The notes under the pieces: model-generated
Told to the model about the DNA's origin: nothing
Seen by the model: the letters and a program-made list of their open reading frames with translations, nothing else
Database searches by the model: none
In this document: piece after piece, positions 32,109 to 40,728 of the stretch
Position numbering within the stretch: the first letter of the stretch is position 1
How the letters are laid out: every line of letters starts with the position of its first letter
Translations under genes and position numbers: made by a program
Assembly: GCA_965219565.1 (NCBI GenBank)
Contig: OZ244780.1
Location: 806,001-870,000, forward strand
DNA length: 64,000 bases
Source of the DNA: DAOUJI01 sp965219565
Lineage (GTDB): Bacteria; Chloroflexota; Dehalococcoidia; Lucifugimonadales; JAGWBF01
Reading direction: 5' to 3'

Positions 32109-33683
32109 TCAGACCAGCATAGCCGCGACTTCGTCCGGCACCTTGACGTTGTTCTTCTGTTCAGAGTCCACAACACTCTGGTAATAGTTATAAGAAAAAG
32201 CATCGACCTCGTTGACGTTAAGTCCCTGATTGAAGTCCTCTAAGGTCCCATAGTAGCTAACGTAAAGCCGAGCTATTTCAGATCCCTTGTTCTTGGCATC
32301 AGTTAGATCTGATGTCGCATTCTCGAAATTCGCCAGACGCCCCCAAGCCATGCTTCTATAGAAATAAGAATCACCATTGTTGGGGTTTGTCTGTATGGCC
32401 TGGCTAAGATCTTGTACGGCTTCGCCATATTCCCCTTTGAAGTAATGAGCGATGCCTCGATTGTTGTATGCGTCTGGATGGTCTGGTTCCAGCTCTAGTA
32501 CCTTGCTGAAGTCCGCTATGGATCGATCATAGTCGCCAATGAGTACGTAAACCTCTCCCCGATTCATATACACATCGATGTTGTCTGGGTTCAGTGCCAG
32601 TGCTGTGGTTAGATCCTGAATAGCCCTGTCATGGTCCTTGTTGAGTATGTAGGCCGAACCTCGATGGCAATATGCGGTGGCATTATTGGGGTTTAGTTCG
32701 AGAACATAGTTGAAGTCATGTATGGCGCCGTCAGCGTTCTCGTCTAGGAGGTATGCGATGCCGCGCTGGTAGTGTGCGTCGACATGCGTAGGGTGCAACT
32801 CTATTAGCCTACCAAAGTCCTGAATTGCGCTGGGTCGGTTCTCGAGAAGGTTGAACAAGCCACGACGAAGAAGAGCGTCCGGGTGGTCAGGGACCAGTTC
32901 TATAGCCTTGTCCAAGTCTTGGAAAGCCTTTTCATGTTCGCCCTTGATATAGTTGATCACGCCACGAGTACTGTAGGCGTCAGCATAAGACGGTTTCAAT
33001 TCAATCGCTTGGTTCAAGTCCTTTAGAGCGTTGCCATCATCTCCTATTAGGTGATAAGCGGAACCCCGATTGTTATATGCCTCGACATCGTTCGGTTCAA
33101 GCTCTATCGCTTTGGTGAATTCCTCGATGGCCCTTTGAAAATCTTCCGCTAGAACATAGACGTCTCCCCGTAGGTTAAAGGCAGCAGCCATATTAGGATC
33201 GAGTTCCAACGCCTCGGAGTAAACTCGAAGGGCTTCTGCGTAGTCTCTTGTGAGATGGTGTTCATATCCTTGATACAACTTGGCTAGTGCTCGATCTTTT
33301 TTTGGTGCACTGAACGTAGCCCCTTCAAGCGGGAGGGAGTTTTCGGGTAAAGCGTCAGCGTTCGTTTTGGTTGTCTGAATGGCTGAACCGGTGTCGAAGT
33401 CTACATCGACTACCAACAGATACCCGTCTTCAGGACTTCTTAAGGCCTCCACCGACGCCACAGTACCTGAAAGAATCTCGTAGAGACGTGATGGGCTGAG
33501 AGGTAAGTAAACCCATCTTTCAACGGCCTCGTCGGAATCGTTCCACCATCCAAGGTACAACTGGCCTGCCTGACTTCTTTGCAGCAGGAGGCGAGGTCCG
33601 TCGTAGTATTGAAGCACCCGCTCAAACGTAAGGGTGCCCCACGGGACGGTCGAAAGCTTGGTTCCTTCTATTTCGGGGAGCAT
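32109..33683 (-). CDS. TPR-repeat protein with DUF6575-like N-terminus
   Basis: A 524-residue protein. Residues 1-105 resemble DUF6575 (VPWGTLTFERVLQYYDGPRL, then YLGWWND and RWVYLPLSPSRLYEILSG); the family name is from memory and tentative. Residues about 130-450 hold about nine to ten tetratricopeptide repeats with the xAxxNRGxAY and AIxDFxxALELxPN pattern, a protein-binding superhelix. The C-terminal 70 residues are unique. There is no signal peptide. Codon use is AT-richer than core genes, unlike the GC-rich TIR gene after it. It probably forms a unit with the 131-aa gene 19 bases upstream and the TIR gene 75 bases downstream. Confidence 0.82.
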   Translation of the reverse strand: MLPEIEGTKLSTVPWGTLTFERVLQYYDGPRLLLQRSQAGQLYLGWWNDSDEAVERWVYLPLSPSRLYEILSGTVASVEALRSPEDGYLLVVDVDFDTGSAIQTTKTNADALPENSLPLEGATFSAPKKDRALAKLYQGYEHHLTRDYAEALRVYSEALELDPNMAAAFNLRGDVYVLAEDFQRAIEEFTKAIELEPNDVEAYNNRGSAYHLIGDDGNALKDLNQAIELKPSYADAYSTRGVINYIKGEHEKAFQDLDKAIELVPDHPDALLRRGLFNLLENRPSAIQDFGRLIELHPTHVDAHYQRGIAYLLDENADGAIHDFNYVLELNPNNATAYCHRGSAYILNKDHDRAIQDLTTALALNPDNIDVYMNRGEVYVLIGDYDRSIADFSKVLELEPDHPDAYNNRGIAHYFKGEYGEAVQDLSQAIQTNPNNGDSYFYRSMAWGRLANFENATSDLTDAKNKGSEIARLYVSYYGTLEDFNQGLNVNEVDAFSYNYYQSVVDSEQKNNVKVPDEVAAMLV

Positions 33684-33702
33684 GACACGAGTACTGTCTT
33701 AA

Positions 33703-34098
33703 CTATAGGATATGTACAACTTCGACGGAATCGATAGGGTTGAAGTCCCGGACTTTCCACCATGTATGGTGAGAAGGAAATCCACCGTCTGTTGGGATAG
33801 CTCTTCCCGAGGCGGGTGTAAGAGTTAGACGTGCAATCTTGTTGCCGATGTTGGGATACTGAAGAGCACATTGAACGGCGTCGTTCTCGTCCGCGTAAAC
33901 GGACAGCCCCATTGTTTCGCACATAGTTCTCTCACCACGCTTGATTATCCCCTCGGCTCGGGTGCGATTCTGGTGATACATCGAAATGAAATCTTGTTCG
34001 CTGGGTGGGTCAGTCTTGACTATCCGATAGTAAATTCCATCAGCGGGTTGAGCTTCTTCAGGGGGACAGTCTTCCGGGAAGTCCGTTGGCCAAGTCAC
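33703..34098 (-). CDS. Conserved hypothetical protein, 131 residues
   Basis: Small soluble acidic protein: GIYYRIVKTDPPSEQDFISM near the N-terminus, a middle CETMGLSVYADENDAVQCA, and SHHTWWKVRDFNPIDSVEVV at the end. This layout recalls a family of small hypotheticals that sit next to accessory genes, but I cannot name it. The GTG start lacks a strong ribosome-binding site. It is the first gene of the minus-strand TPR/TIR group behind an extended -10 promoter. Function unknown. Confidence 0.65.
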   Translation of the reverse strand: MTWPTDFPEDCPPEEAQPADGIYYRIVKTDPPSEQDFISMYHQNRTRAEGIIKRGERTMCETMGLSVYADENDAVQCALQYPNIGNKIARLTLTPASGRAIPTDGGFPSHHTWWKVRDFNPIDSVEVVHIL

Positions 34099-34154
34099 GT
34101 ACCTACAGTTACCATCTCGTTACGCTGAAGCCTAGGCATAGCCTGATGTTGAAA

Positions 34155-34163
34155 ATTGTACCA
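34155..34163 (-). promoter_or_regulatory. Extended -10 promoter of the TPR/TIR cassette
   Basis: On the minus strand TGGTACAAT forms an extended -10 element about 55 bases before the 131-aa gene. The -35 region is weak, consistent with extended -10 promoters. Confidence 0.45.
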
Positions 34164-34203
34164 TACGGTCGATACCTCCGAACCGCTTGGTTGTGGTGTA
34201 GAC

Positions 34204-34238
34204 AAAAGTTGAGGCCGGCTCCCAACGGAGCCGGCCTC
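34204..34238 (-). terminator. Intrinsic terminator of the RdhA-like gene
   Basis: GAGGCCGGCTCC (34211-34222) and GGAGCCGGCCTC (34227-34238) form a perfect 12-base stem with a four-base loop. On the minus strand it is followed by AACTTTTGTC. It separates the iron-sulfur gene from the TPR/TIR cassette. Confidence 0.85.
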
Positions 34239-34264
34239 TCTGTAGTCGGTGGGAATGGGAGGGG

Positions 34265-35548
34265 TTAGGCTTCCTCGATGCCTCCCGGGGCTTCCATAGT
34301 GACGCCGGACTTGGCGATCGAGATGTACTGGGACACCTTGTCTTTGAAGTCCTGCAAGACCGCGTCGCCGTTGTTGTCGGAGGAGACCTCTCCGCTGGAT
34401 ATCTTCTCCTTGAGGTCCTCAAAGAGCACGTCTTCCGACTTGCCGTGGGGTATGTCGAAGAAGGCCCTGCCGAAGCTGGGGAGTTCGCCCGGACCGAAGT
34501 ACCCCATCTCCCTGATGGAGTATCCCTCCAGAAGGTGGGTGCCCTTGCCAAGCACCTGTCCGGTGGCCACGTAGTGGTCCATCACAGCGGGTACTCCGTA
34601 CCGCTGTACGGGGCAGGTCTTCATGCACACTGCGCAGCCGTCGTACCGTGCCATGACGGGTCGGCAGCGCTTGTATATCAGCTTGTGCTTCTGGACGCCT
34701 CTCCACCATACCTTGTCACGCATCAGCGCTCGGCCAGGGCACCGGTTGACGCACACCTGGCAGATGGAGCAGAAGGCGTGGAGGCCATAGTCGATGGGTT
34801 GGTCGTGGGTGACCACGGCGTCAGTGGTTATGATCATCAACCGCGCCCTGGAGCCAAAGTGGGGTGAGAGGAGCTGGCCGTTCGCTCCCAACTGGCCCAG
34901 TCCTGCGGCCACAAACATGGGGATGTAGACGCCGCTGTTGTCGTTTGGACTGTGAATCTGGGCGTGGTAGCCCAAGCTCCGAATGTGCTCAGCCAGGTCA
35001 AGGGCCACAGCTCCCATTATCCGGTACACGCTGTGATGGGGCCCCTCTGCGAACAGGCTGGGGGCCGTCTGTGTGGGCTCGTAGTCCTGCTCCCAGGCCA
35101 GGCATAGGGCATGGGGGTACTTGATCCACTCGCGCTTGGAAGAAAACGCGTAGCGCATGTCGTAGGCGGTGAACCCCGCTTCGGAGAAGCCCAGTTCCCG
35201 AGCCTTCAGACGGATCTCTTCGGTGACATCTTTGGCGTAGTTGGGTTCGACGGACGGTTGGATGTCGCCACTGTCCTTGGCGGCCTCTACGATGGGCTTG
35301 TTGAGTACGTCGTGAATCCGCCGGTCAGCCAGCTGGTCCTCTTTGTAGACGGTCCAGACCCATTCCCGGTCTGCTGTGTACTCGATCTGCTGGCTCTCCA
35401 GTGGATACTCCCTGGAGTAGAAGTCCACCTCGCTGCGAAGCTGGACGATGCCCGGCTCGTTTTCCAACTCCTCCGGCACGGTTATCGTGACATCATTGTC
35501 TCCGTGCCTCCTGCCAGGACGGTTTACGGAATGGCCGACCTTCAGCAT
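34265..35548 (-). CDS. RdhA-like double [4Fe-4S] cluster protein
   Basis: A 427-residue protein related to reductive dehalogenase catalytic subunits and QueG. An upstream half with the corrinoid-fold-like stretch (EIRLKARELGFSEAGFTAYD; YIPMFVAAGLGQLGANGQLL) is followed by two ferredoxin-type clusters, CSICQVCVNRCPGRAL and GCAVCMKTCPVQRYG. RdhA enzymes use cobalamin and two [4Fe-4S] clusters to cleave carbon-halogen bonds. Here there is no Tat signal and no rdhB membrane anchor gene, so it is cytosolic and its reaction is unproven. The ATG at 35548 is chosen because GGAGG lies seven bases upstream; a longer in-frame start at 35593 has none. Confidence 0.8.
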   Translation of the reverse strand: MLKVGHSVNRPGRRHGDNDVTITVPEELENEPGIVQLRSEVDFYSREYPLESQQIEYTADREWVWTVYKEDQLADRRIHDVLNKPIVEAAKDSGDIQPSVEPNYAKDVTEEIRLKARELGFSEAGFTAYDMRYAFSSKREWIKYPHALCLAWEQDYEPTQTAPSLFAEGPHHSVYRIMGAVALDLAEHIRSLGYHAQIHSPNDNSGVYIPMFVAAGLGQLGANGQLLSPHFGSRARLMIITTDAVVTHDQPIDYGLHAFCSICQVCVNRCPGRALMRDKVWWRGVQKHKLIYKRCRPVMARYDGCAVCMKTCPVQRYGVPAVMDHYVATGQVLGKGTHLLEGYSIREMGYFGPGELPSFGRAFFDIPHGKSEDVLFEDLKEKISSGEVSSDNNGDAVLQDFKDKVSQYISIAKSGVTMEAPGGIEEA

Positions 35549-35694
35549 GTCGCACCTCCACTCGATATTGGACGCTGGCTCTTGACGGCGCATAACGACG
35601 CACGGTAGAGCAGGTCCATATTGCCATCTATTGTCCTTTTGCCAGCACCTATTGTCAAGCGGAATGACGCCTCTCTCTCCACCGGGTCGTTTGG

Positions 35695-37383
35695 CTACTG
35701 GCGTTGGGCGGTCTTCCTGGCCACCATTGCATCGGCTAGGGGACTCTGGTGGGAGCCTATAACTACGTTCAGGAGCGACGGCTTGCCCGAACCCAAAGCG
35801 CGCCCCAAGGCGGGAGCTATCTGTTCCCTTCTCGAAACGGTCTCGCCGTGGCCTCCCAGCGTCGACACAAGCTGTTCGTAGGCGACGTAACGCAGGTCGG
35901 TGTTGACCGCCCTACCGTAGTAGGCCAGCTGGAAATTTTTGTCGATGCCCCAAGTCGAGTCGTTCCCCAGGACCGTAGTAATGTTGAGGTTGAATCTCAC
36001 CGCCGTGTCGTATTCCATGAGGTAGAACCCGATGGAGCCGTCTCCCATGAACAGGAACACGTTGGACTGGGGCCGGGCCAGCTTGGCGCCCAAGGCGTAG
36101 GGCAGGCCGCACCCCAGTTGGCTCAGGGGCCCCAAACGCATCCAGTGGCCCAACTTCCTGGCTCTCAGATAACACCGGCCCCATTGGACGTAGTCTCCGC
36201 CGTCGATGATTATCACGTCGTCCTCTCCGATGAGAGGTTCAACCTCGGAGTACACGCTGATGGGGTGGAGAGGAGTCTCATCGCCGCTGAAGGAGTCCAA
36301 ATGCTCCCTCCAGCCTCGTACGTCGGACTCCAGCTGTTCCAACCAGGGCGAGATGTCTCCTGCCTTAGCGCCCTCGGCCTTGGCCTCCGCCAGCATCTGC
36401 GCGACGACTGCATCAATGTCGCCCTGGATTCCCAGAGACACTCCACGGTTCTTGCCGATCTCGTCGGGGGAGGGGTCCACCTGGATAATCTTGGCCTCAG
36501 CGCTGAAATAGGGCGGGGAGCCGTAGCGATAGCGGTGGTCCAGACGCTTTCCCAGCAGAACCACTACATCGGATTCCCTGAAACGCCTAGCAGCCGCATT
36601 CAGAGCGGCGTCTCCGTAGCCGAAGCAGAGGGGATGGTCGTCGGAGATCATGCCCCGTGCCTGCTCCACAGTGAACACTGGGATGCCCATGTGTTCGATG
36701 AAGTCCCGGAGCGTAGATGGATTCAGAGAATAACGGGCGGCGTTGGCCGCTACAACCACAGGCCGCTTTGCGTTCGCCAGCAGTTCTACAGCTTGTTTCA
36801 CCATATACGGGTCGCCCTGGGGCTTGCCTGGGCTCCTGTATGACGAAGGCCCGTACTTTGGGAGGTCTTCTTCTGAGCGTTCTTGCTCTTGGATGTCTAT
36901 GGGCATGGTCAGACATACAGGGCCGGGCCTTCCCGACAACGCGGTCCTGAAGGCGGTGGCGGCCATGTCGGGAATGCGACTGGCGTCGTGAATCAGCCAC
37001 GATCCCTTGGTCACGGGCGACGCCAGGCTAACCTGGTCTATCTCCTGGAAAGCGTACATTCCCTTCTCCGGCAGCTCTGCGGAACCCGTGAGCAGGACGA
37101 CGGGAGACTCGGAGGTGTAGATGTTGGGCAGAGCGGATATGGCGTTGGCGAAACCCGGTCCGCCTGTGACCAGCACCACGCCCGGCCTGCCGGTTATCCT
37201 GGCCCAGCCGTCGGCCATGTGCATGGCGGCAGCCTCATGCCTGGTGTCCACCAACCTGATTCCCTCGTCAGCGCACGCGTCCACTAGGGGCAGGATGGTG
37301 TCGCCGACGATGGTGAAAATGGTGTCAACGCCCTCCAGCTTGAGGGAGCGAAGGAGCACGTGAGAGCCGGTGAGCTTGGGCAT
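35695..37383 (-). CDS. Thiamine-pyrophosphate enzyme, acetolactate synthase/oxalyl-CoA decarboxylase family
   Basis: A 562-residue ThDP enzyme. The N-terminal pyrimidine-binding domain contains LEGVDTIFTIVGDTILPL and RHEAAAMHMADGWAR with the catalytic Glu. The C-terminal pyrophosphate domain has FMGDGSIGFYLMEYDTAVRF and the GD...N metal motif ending LGNDSTWG. It is clearly distinct from the biosynthetic ilvB at 57903: no ilvN follows and the IVGD/HEAAAMHMADG pattern is nearer to 2-hydroxyacyl-CoA lyase and oxalyl-CoA decarboxylase. Substrate unknown. AGGAGG before the ATG at 37383 supports this start over an upstream frame. Confidence 0.85.
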   Translation of the reverse strand: MPKLTGSHVLLRSLKLEGVDTIFTIVGDTILPLVDACADEGIRLVDTRHEAAAMHMADGWARITGRPGVVLVTGGPGFANAISALPNIYTSESPVVLLTGSAELPEKGMYAFQEIDQVSLASPVTKGSWLIHDASRIPDMAATAFRTALSGRPGPVCLTMPIDIQEQERSEEDLPKYGPSSYRSPGKPQGDPYMVKQAVELLANAKRPVVVAANAARYSLNPSTLRDFIEHMGIPVFTVEQARGMISDDHPLCFGYGDAALNAAARRFRESDVVVLLGKRLDHRYRYGSPPYFSAEAKIIQVDPSPDEIGKNRGVSLGIQGDIDAVVAQMLAEAKAEGAKAGDISPWLEQLESDVRGWREHLDSFSGDETPLHPISVYSEVEPLIGEDDVIIIDGGDYVQWGRCYLRARKLGHWMRLGPLSQLGCGLPYALGAKLARPQSNVFLFMGDGSIGFYLMEYDTAVRFNLNITTVLGNDSTWGIDKNFQLAYYGRAVNTDLRYVAYEQLVSTLGGHGETVSRREQIAPALGRALGSGKPSLLNVVIGSHQSPLADAMVARKTAQRQ

Positions 37384-37441
37384 CGGGGCCTCCTGACGTA
37401 GGTCTGTCAAACAGCCACAGATTATCACCAGGCTATGCGGG

Positions 37442-37474
37442 AACGCAAAGACGCCAGGACGCAACGGCGCAATG
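37442..37474 (+). repeat. Left inverted repeat flanking the GxxExxY gene
   Basis: AACGCAAAGACGC, a short divergent stretch, then GCGCAATG. The two blocks are the reverse complement of 37959-37983 on the far side of the GxxExxY gene. Confidence 0.6.
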
Positions 37475-37511
37475 CCGGCGATCTGAGGCAGCGTTTGGAG
37501 GTCTTGCTCCG

Positions 37512-37892
37512 CTAGAGGCCGTTGACTACTCGGTGGATGCCGTTCTTGACCACGCGCTCGCCGAAGTTGATGACCATGCCCAGCTTCATGCCCGACAAGC
37601 GCAAATACGTCAGAGTCTGGGCCTCAAATATTTGATTGTATCTAGAAGTCGACTTGCATTCTACGATCACTTTGCCACTGACAACCAAGTCAATCCTCAA
37701 CGGCGCGGATAGTTCAACTCCTTTGTAGACCAAGGGCAACGAGACCTGTTGGCTTACGGCCAGTCCGGCTTGGCGCAATTCCCAGACTAACGCATCTTCG
37801 TAGACGCTTTCCAGCAGTCCAGGACCGCCCAGGGTTCGGTGGACTTCAAGGGCGCAGCGGACGATTTCCCGGCTGATCTCGTTTTCAGTCAT
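37512..37892 (-). CDS. GxxExxY protein (PD-(D/E)XK-like)
   Basis: A 126-residue member of the GxxExxY family. The naming motif is visible as GLLESVYE, and the nuclease-like core runs RIDLVVSGKVIVECKS (D...ExK), then EAQTLTYLRLSGMKLGMVINF. The fold is predicted to be a PD-(D/E)XK nuclease but its role is unknown. In many genomes these genes are solitary and bracketed by short Gly/Cys-poor DNA repeats of the AACGCAAAG type, as here, suggesting a mobile or repeat-associated cassette. No transposase is present. Confidence 0.88.
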   Translation of the reverse strand: MTENEISREIVRCALEVHRTLGGPGLLESVYEDALVWELRQAGLAVSQQVSLPLVYKGVELSAPLRIDLVVSGKVIVECKSTSRYNQIFEAQTLTYLRLSGMKLGMVINFGERVVKNGIHRVVNGL

Positions 37893-37958
37893 GGGGAGAG
37901 GTTAGAAGGAAGGCACCGCAGAGCGCAATGGCACAATGTCAATGAACAACCTCTGCGT

Positions 37959-37983
37959 CATTGCGCCCTTGCGTCTTTGCGTT
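37959..37983 (-). repeat. Right inverted repeat flanking the GxxExxY gene
   Basis: CATTGCGC, then CCTTGCGTCTTTGCGTT, is the reverse complement of the left repeat at 37442-37474 apart from a gap. A degenerate inner GCGCAATGGCACAATG copy lies at 37923-37938. Confidence 0.6.
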
Positions 37984-37987
37984 AGGG

Positions 37988-39091
37988 TTAGCCCAACACC
38001 ATGATGGAGCTGGACTTTATGACGAGGTAAACGTCCTGCCCTTCATGCAAGTCCAGAGAGTCCAGAGCGTCTGGTGTGACCTGAGCCATAAGAGGCGCGC
38101 CCACGTCGGCGAAGAGCAGCACGTCGTGGTCGATCCGGTGAATCGCGTCCAACCGCGCCTTGAGAATGTTCCGGGCGCTGATGCGTTCCGGCCTATCCAC
38201 GGCGATGATTATGTCCCCCGCCCGTATCCCTATGGACAGCGTGTCCCCCACCGACACCGAGTCGCTGAGTCCGGTGAGCTTCAAAGAGGTTGTGCCCAGG
38301 GTTGCCGTTGTTAGTCCGTTGGACGGGCCGCTGTCTGTCACCTGGACATCCAGCAGGTTTTCCAGGCTGCCCAGATGCACGAGGGAGTGGACGTAGGGCT
38401 CCAGAAGGACCTTCCGGGGCTCGTCGAAAGCAAGCTGGCGTCCGTTGGAAATGACCAGCGCCTGATGGGCCAGGGCCAGCGCCTCGGAGATCGAGTGGGA
38501 AACGTACACCATTGGCATTCCCAGGCTCCGATGAAGGTCCCCTAGGTATCGCAGCACTCGTCCCCGGAGGGCAATGTCCAAGGATCCGAGAGGCTCGTCC
38601 ATGAGCAGCAACTCTGGTGAGGCGGCTACGGCCCGGGCCAGCGCCACTCGTTGCCGCTCTCCGGCGGACAGGTTTTTGGGGCGCCGGTCCATAAGGCGGC
38701 CAAGGTCCAGCAAGTTCACCAGGTGGTCAGGGTCGACATTGCGGGCTTCAAGGGGAGTCTGGTTATAGCCGTACATCACATTTTCCCTGACGCTCATGTG
38801 AGGGAACAGAAGTCCGTCCTGGAATACATAGCCCACCCGTCGGCGTTCGGGGGAAAGGCTGACGCGGGAGTCGGAAGAGAAGAGGGTCTTGCCCCGCAGT
38901 GTGATTTCGCCATCGTCGGGGTCGATGAGTCCCGCGATGGCGTTGAGTATGGTGGTCTTGCCGCTGCCGGACGGCCCGAAAATGGCTGTGACGCCTGGAC
39001 CGAACCGGCTGTCTATGCTCAAATTGAAACCAGGATAGCTTTTGCGGAGAGTCAAGCTGAGGGTCGTATCGTTCATGGCTGGAACCGGCAT
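37988..39091 (-). CDS. modC: Molybdate ABC transporter ATP-binding protein
   Basis: A 367-residue ModC, the ATPase of the high-affinity molybdate (or tungstate) importer. The ABC core has Walker A GPSGSGKTT, signature LSAGERQRVALARA and Walker B LLLMDEPLGSLD. The C-terminal third (about residues 295-367) is the molybdate-binding TOBE/Mop domain (SARNILKARLDAI, QVTPDALDSLDLHEGQDVYL). Two ATGs five codons apart lie in a duplicated 15-base GTTCCAGCCATG block, leaving the start ambiguous. It is the last gene of modABC. Confidence 0.93.
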   Translation of the reverse strand: MPVPAMNDTTLSLTLRKSYPGFNLSIDSRFGPGVTAIFGPSGSGKTTILNAIAGLIDPDDGEITLRGKTLFSSDSRVSLSPERRRVGYVFQDGLLFPHMSVRENVMYGYNQTPLEARNVDPDHLVNLLDLGRLMDRRPKNLSAGERQRVALARAVAASPELLLMDEPLGSLDIALRGRVLRYLGDLHRSLGMPMVYVSHSISEALALAHQALVISNGRQLAFDEPRKVLLEPYVHSLVHLGSLENLLDVQVTDSGPSNGLTTATLGTTSLKLTGLSDSVSVGDTLSIGIRAGDIIIAVDRPERISARNILKARLDAIHRIDHDVLLFADVGAPLMAQVTPDALDSLDLHEGQDVYLVIKSSSIMVLG

Positions 39092-39117
39092 GGCTGGAAC
39101 GGGGCTAGTGAGCCGTA

Positions 39118-39789
39118 TCAGGATGTGGCGGCGCGCCTCACTAGGAATTGGTGGGCCGTCAACGCCAGCAAGGCCAGGACTAGGGAAGCGACGATCATTC
39201 TTATAGCCGCCGCCTCATCGCCCACCTGCACCCGATTATATATCAACAGGGGTATGGTCTGGGTCTGACCGGGTATGTTTCCGGCCACCATGATCGTGGC
39301 GCCGAACTCGCCCAGTCCTCGGGCGAAGGCCAACAATATAGCCGCTAGTATACCCCTGTGGGCCAGTGGCGTCGTGACACGGAAGAAGGTCTTGACAGAG
39401 CCGGCTCCCAGACTGCGGGAGGCCATCTCAAGGCGCGGGTCAACCCCTGCCATAGCCACCTCTATGGTCCGCACCATCAGGGGCAGCGCGACCAGACCCG
39501 CGGCCAACGCCGCCGCTATCCAGGTGAACACCAAGTCCACCCCGAAGAGCTTGTCCAGGACCCATCCGATGGGTCCGTCCGGGCCAAGGACCAGTAGAAG
39601 GACGTAACCTGTGACCACTGGAGGCAGCACCAGGGGGAAGGAGACCAGCGTGTCAATAACCGGCTTGCCTCTTATTGAGGACTTAGCCAGCAGCCACCCT
39701 ATCCAGAGCGCCACAGGGAAACCCAACGCTGTGCCCACGGCGGCTACCTGCAGCGAAAGCGCGATTATCTGAAGCTCACCGGCTGACAA
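39118..39789 (-). CDS. modB: Molybdate ABC transporter permease
   Basis: A 223-residue inner-membrane permease with about five helices. The ABC importer EAA loop is visible as EMASRSLGAGSVKTFFRVTTP, and FARGLGEFGATIMVAGNIPGQTQTIPLLIY is the ModB-type C-terminal block. It passes molybdate from ModA through the membrane. It lies between modA and modC on one strand; modC begins 26 bases after it. Confidence 0.94.
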   Translation of the reverse strand: MSAGELQIIALSLQVAAVGTALGFPVALWIGWLLAKSSIRGKPVIDTLVSFPLVLPPVVTGYVLLLVLGPDGPIGWVLDKLFGVDLVFTWIAAALAAGLVALPLMVRTIEVAMAGVDPRLEMASRSLGAGSVKTFFRVTTPLAHRGILAAILLAFARGLGEFGATIMVAGNIPGQTQTIPLLIYNRVQVGDEAAAIRMIVASLVLALLALTAHQFLVRRAATS

Positions 39790-39871
39790 ATAGAAACCTC
39801 ACGGTCGGCGCCGGTCTGGAGCGACGGACAATCAGCGGAACGGTTCCTCTGGCGCTCGACCCTGGTCTATT

Positions 39872-40654
39872 CTACTCTAACGGAGAGAATCCCCAACTTT
39901 CGAACAGGGACACGCCCTCGGGGCTTTGCAGGAATTCCAAGAATCTTCCGGCAGAGTCACGGCGCTCCGAGTCCTTTATCAGGGCCGCCGGATAGAGGAT
40001 GGGTGAGTGGCTGTCAGCGGGGATGTCCGCGACGCTGACAAGACCTGCGGCCAGTGCGTCGGTGGCGTAGACTATACCGAAGTCCAGGGAGCCGGTTTGA
40101 ACGTAGGCCAGGGCTGCTCGGACGTCAGGGCCGTATACAAGCCGCCCCTCCAGGCCCTCCCAGTATCCCAGGTTCCGCAAGGCTTCCTCAGCATAGGCCC
40201 CGGCAGGGGCCAGGTCGGGGTCCGCTATAGCAATCCGGTAGTTTCCATCCGGCTCCAGCAGATTGTCCAAGCGGCCCGTATTCTCATCTGGCTGCACCGT
40301 CAAGCCGTCCGAGCGGGTCGCCAGCGTCAGACGGTTGGTCAGGAGGTCAACCCTTGTTCCCTCAGCCAGCAGTCCCGCCGTCTCCAGGCGGTCCATGGGG
40401 ATTGGTCCAGCCGATACAAAGACATCTACGGGCACTCCCTTGACTATTTGCTGGGCCAGGGACGTGGAGCCGCCGAAGTTGAATCGGACCTCGACTCCCT
40501 CCAGCTCCTCGAATCTCTGCCCAAGCTCCTCCATTACGTCGGTCAGGCTGGCGGCGGCGGAAACCAATATACTGTCGTGGTCAGAGGCGCAGGCTGGAAG
40601 AGCCAATGCAAGGACGAGGCTTAACGCAACGAAGAGCCGAATATGGGACCGCAT
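39872..40654 (-). CDS. modA: Molybdate-binding lipoprotein
   Basis: A 260-residue extracytoplasmic binding protein for molybdate. The N-terminus is a lipoprotein signal ending LALPAC with the lipidated Cys at about residue 22. The mature protein starts with VSAAASLTDVMEELGQRFEE, then FNFGGSTSLAQQIVKGVPVDVFVSAG, the ModA oxyanion-binding motifs, and DVRAALAYVQTGSLDFGIVYATDA near the C-terminus. First gene of modABC. No ModE operator is recognised upstream. Confidence 0.94.
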   Translation of the reverse strand: MRSHIRLFVALSLVLALALPACASDHDSILVSAAASLTDVMEELGQRFEELEGVEVRFNFGGSTSLAQQIVKGVPVDVFVSAGPIPMDRLETAGLLAEGTRVDLLTNRLTLATRSDGLTVQPDENTGRLDNLLEPDGNYRIAIADPDLAPAGAYAEEALRNLGYWEGLEGRLVYGPDVRAALAYVQTGSLDFGIVYATDALAAGLVSVADIPADSHSPILYPAALIKDSERRDSAGRFLEFLQSPEGVSLFESWGFSPLE

Positions 40655-40728
40655 AGCGCCGGGCTGATGGGTTCCTTATTTCACGAAGACTTGATTCTGG
40701 CTGTACAGGACGCCGGGCTGGCGTGACG

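Noticed and set aside
35749..36843. 364-codon plus-strand frame opposite the TPP enzyme
   Set aside because: Entirely inside a well-supported gene on the other strand and without family motifs.
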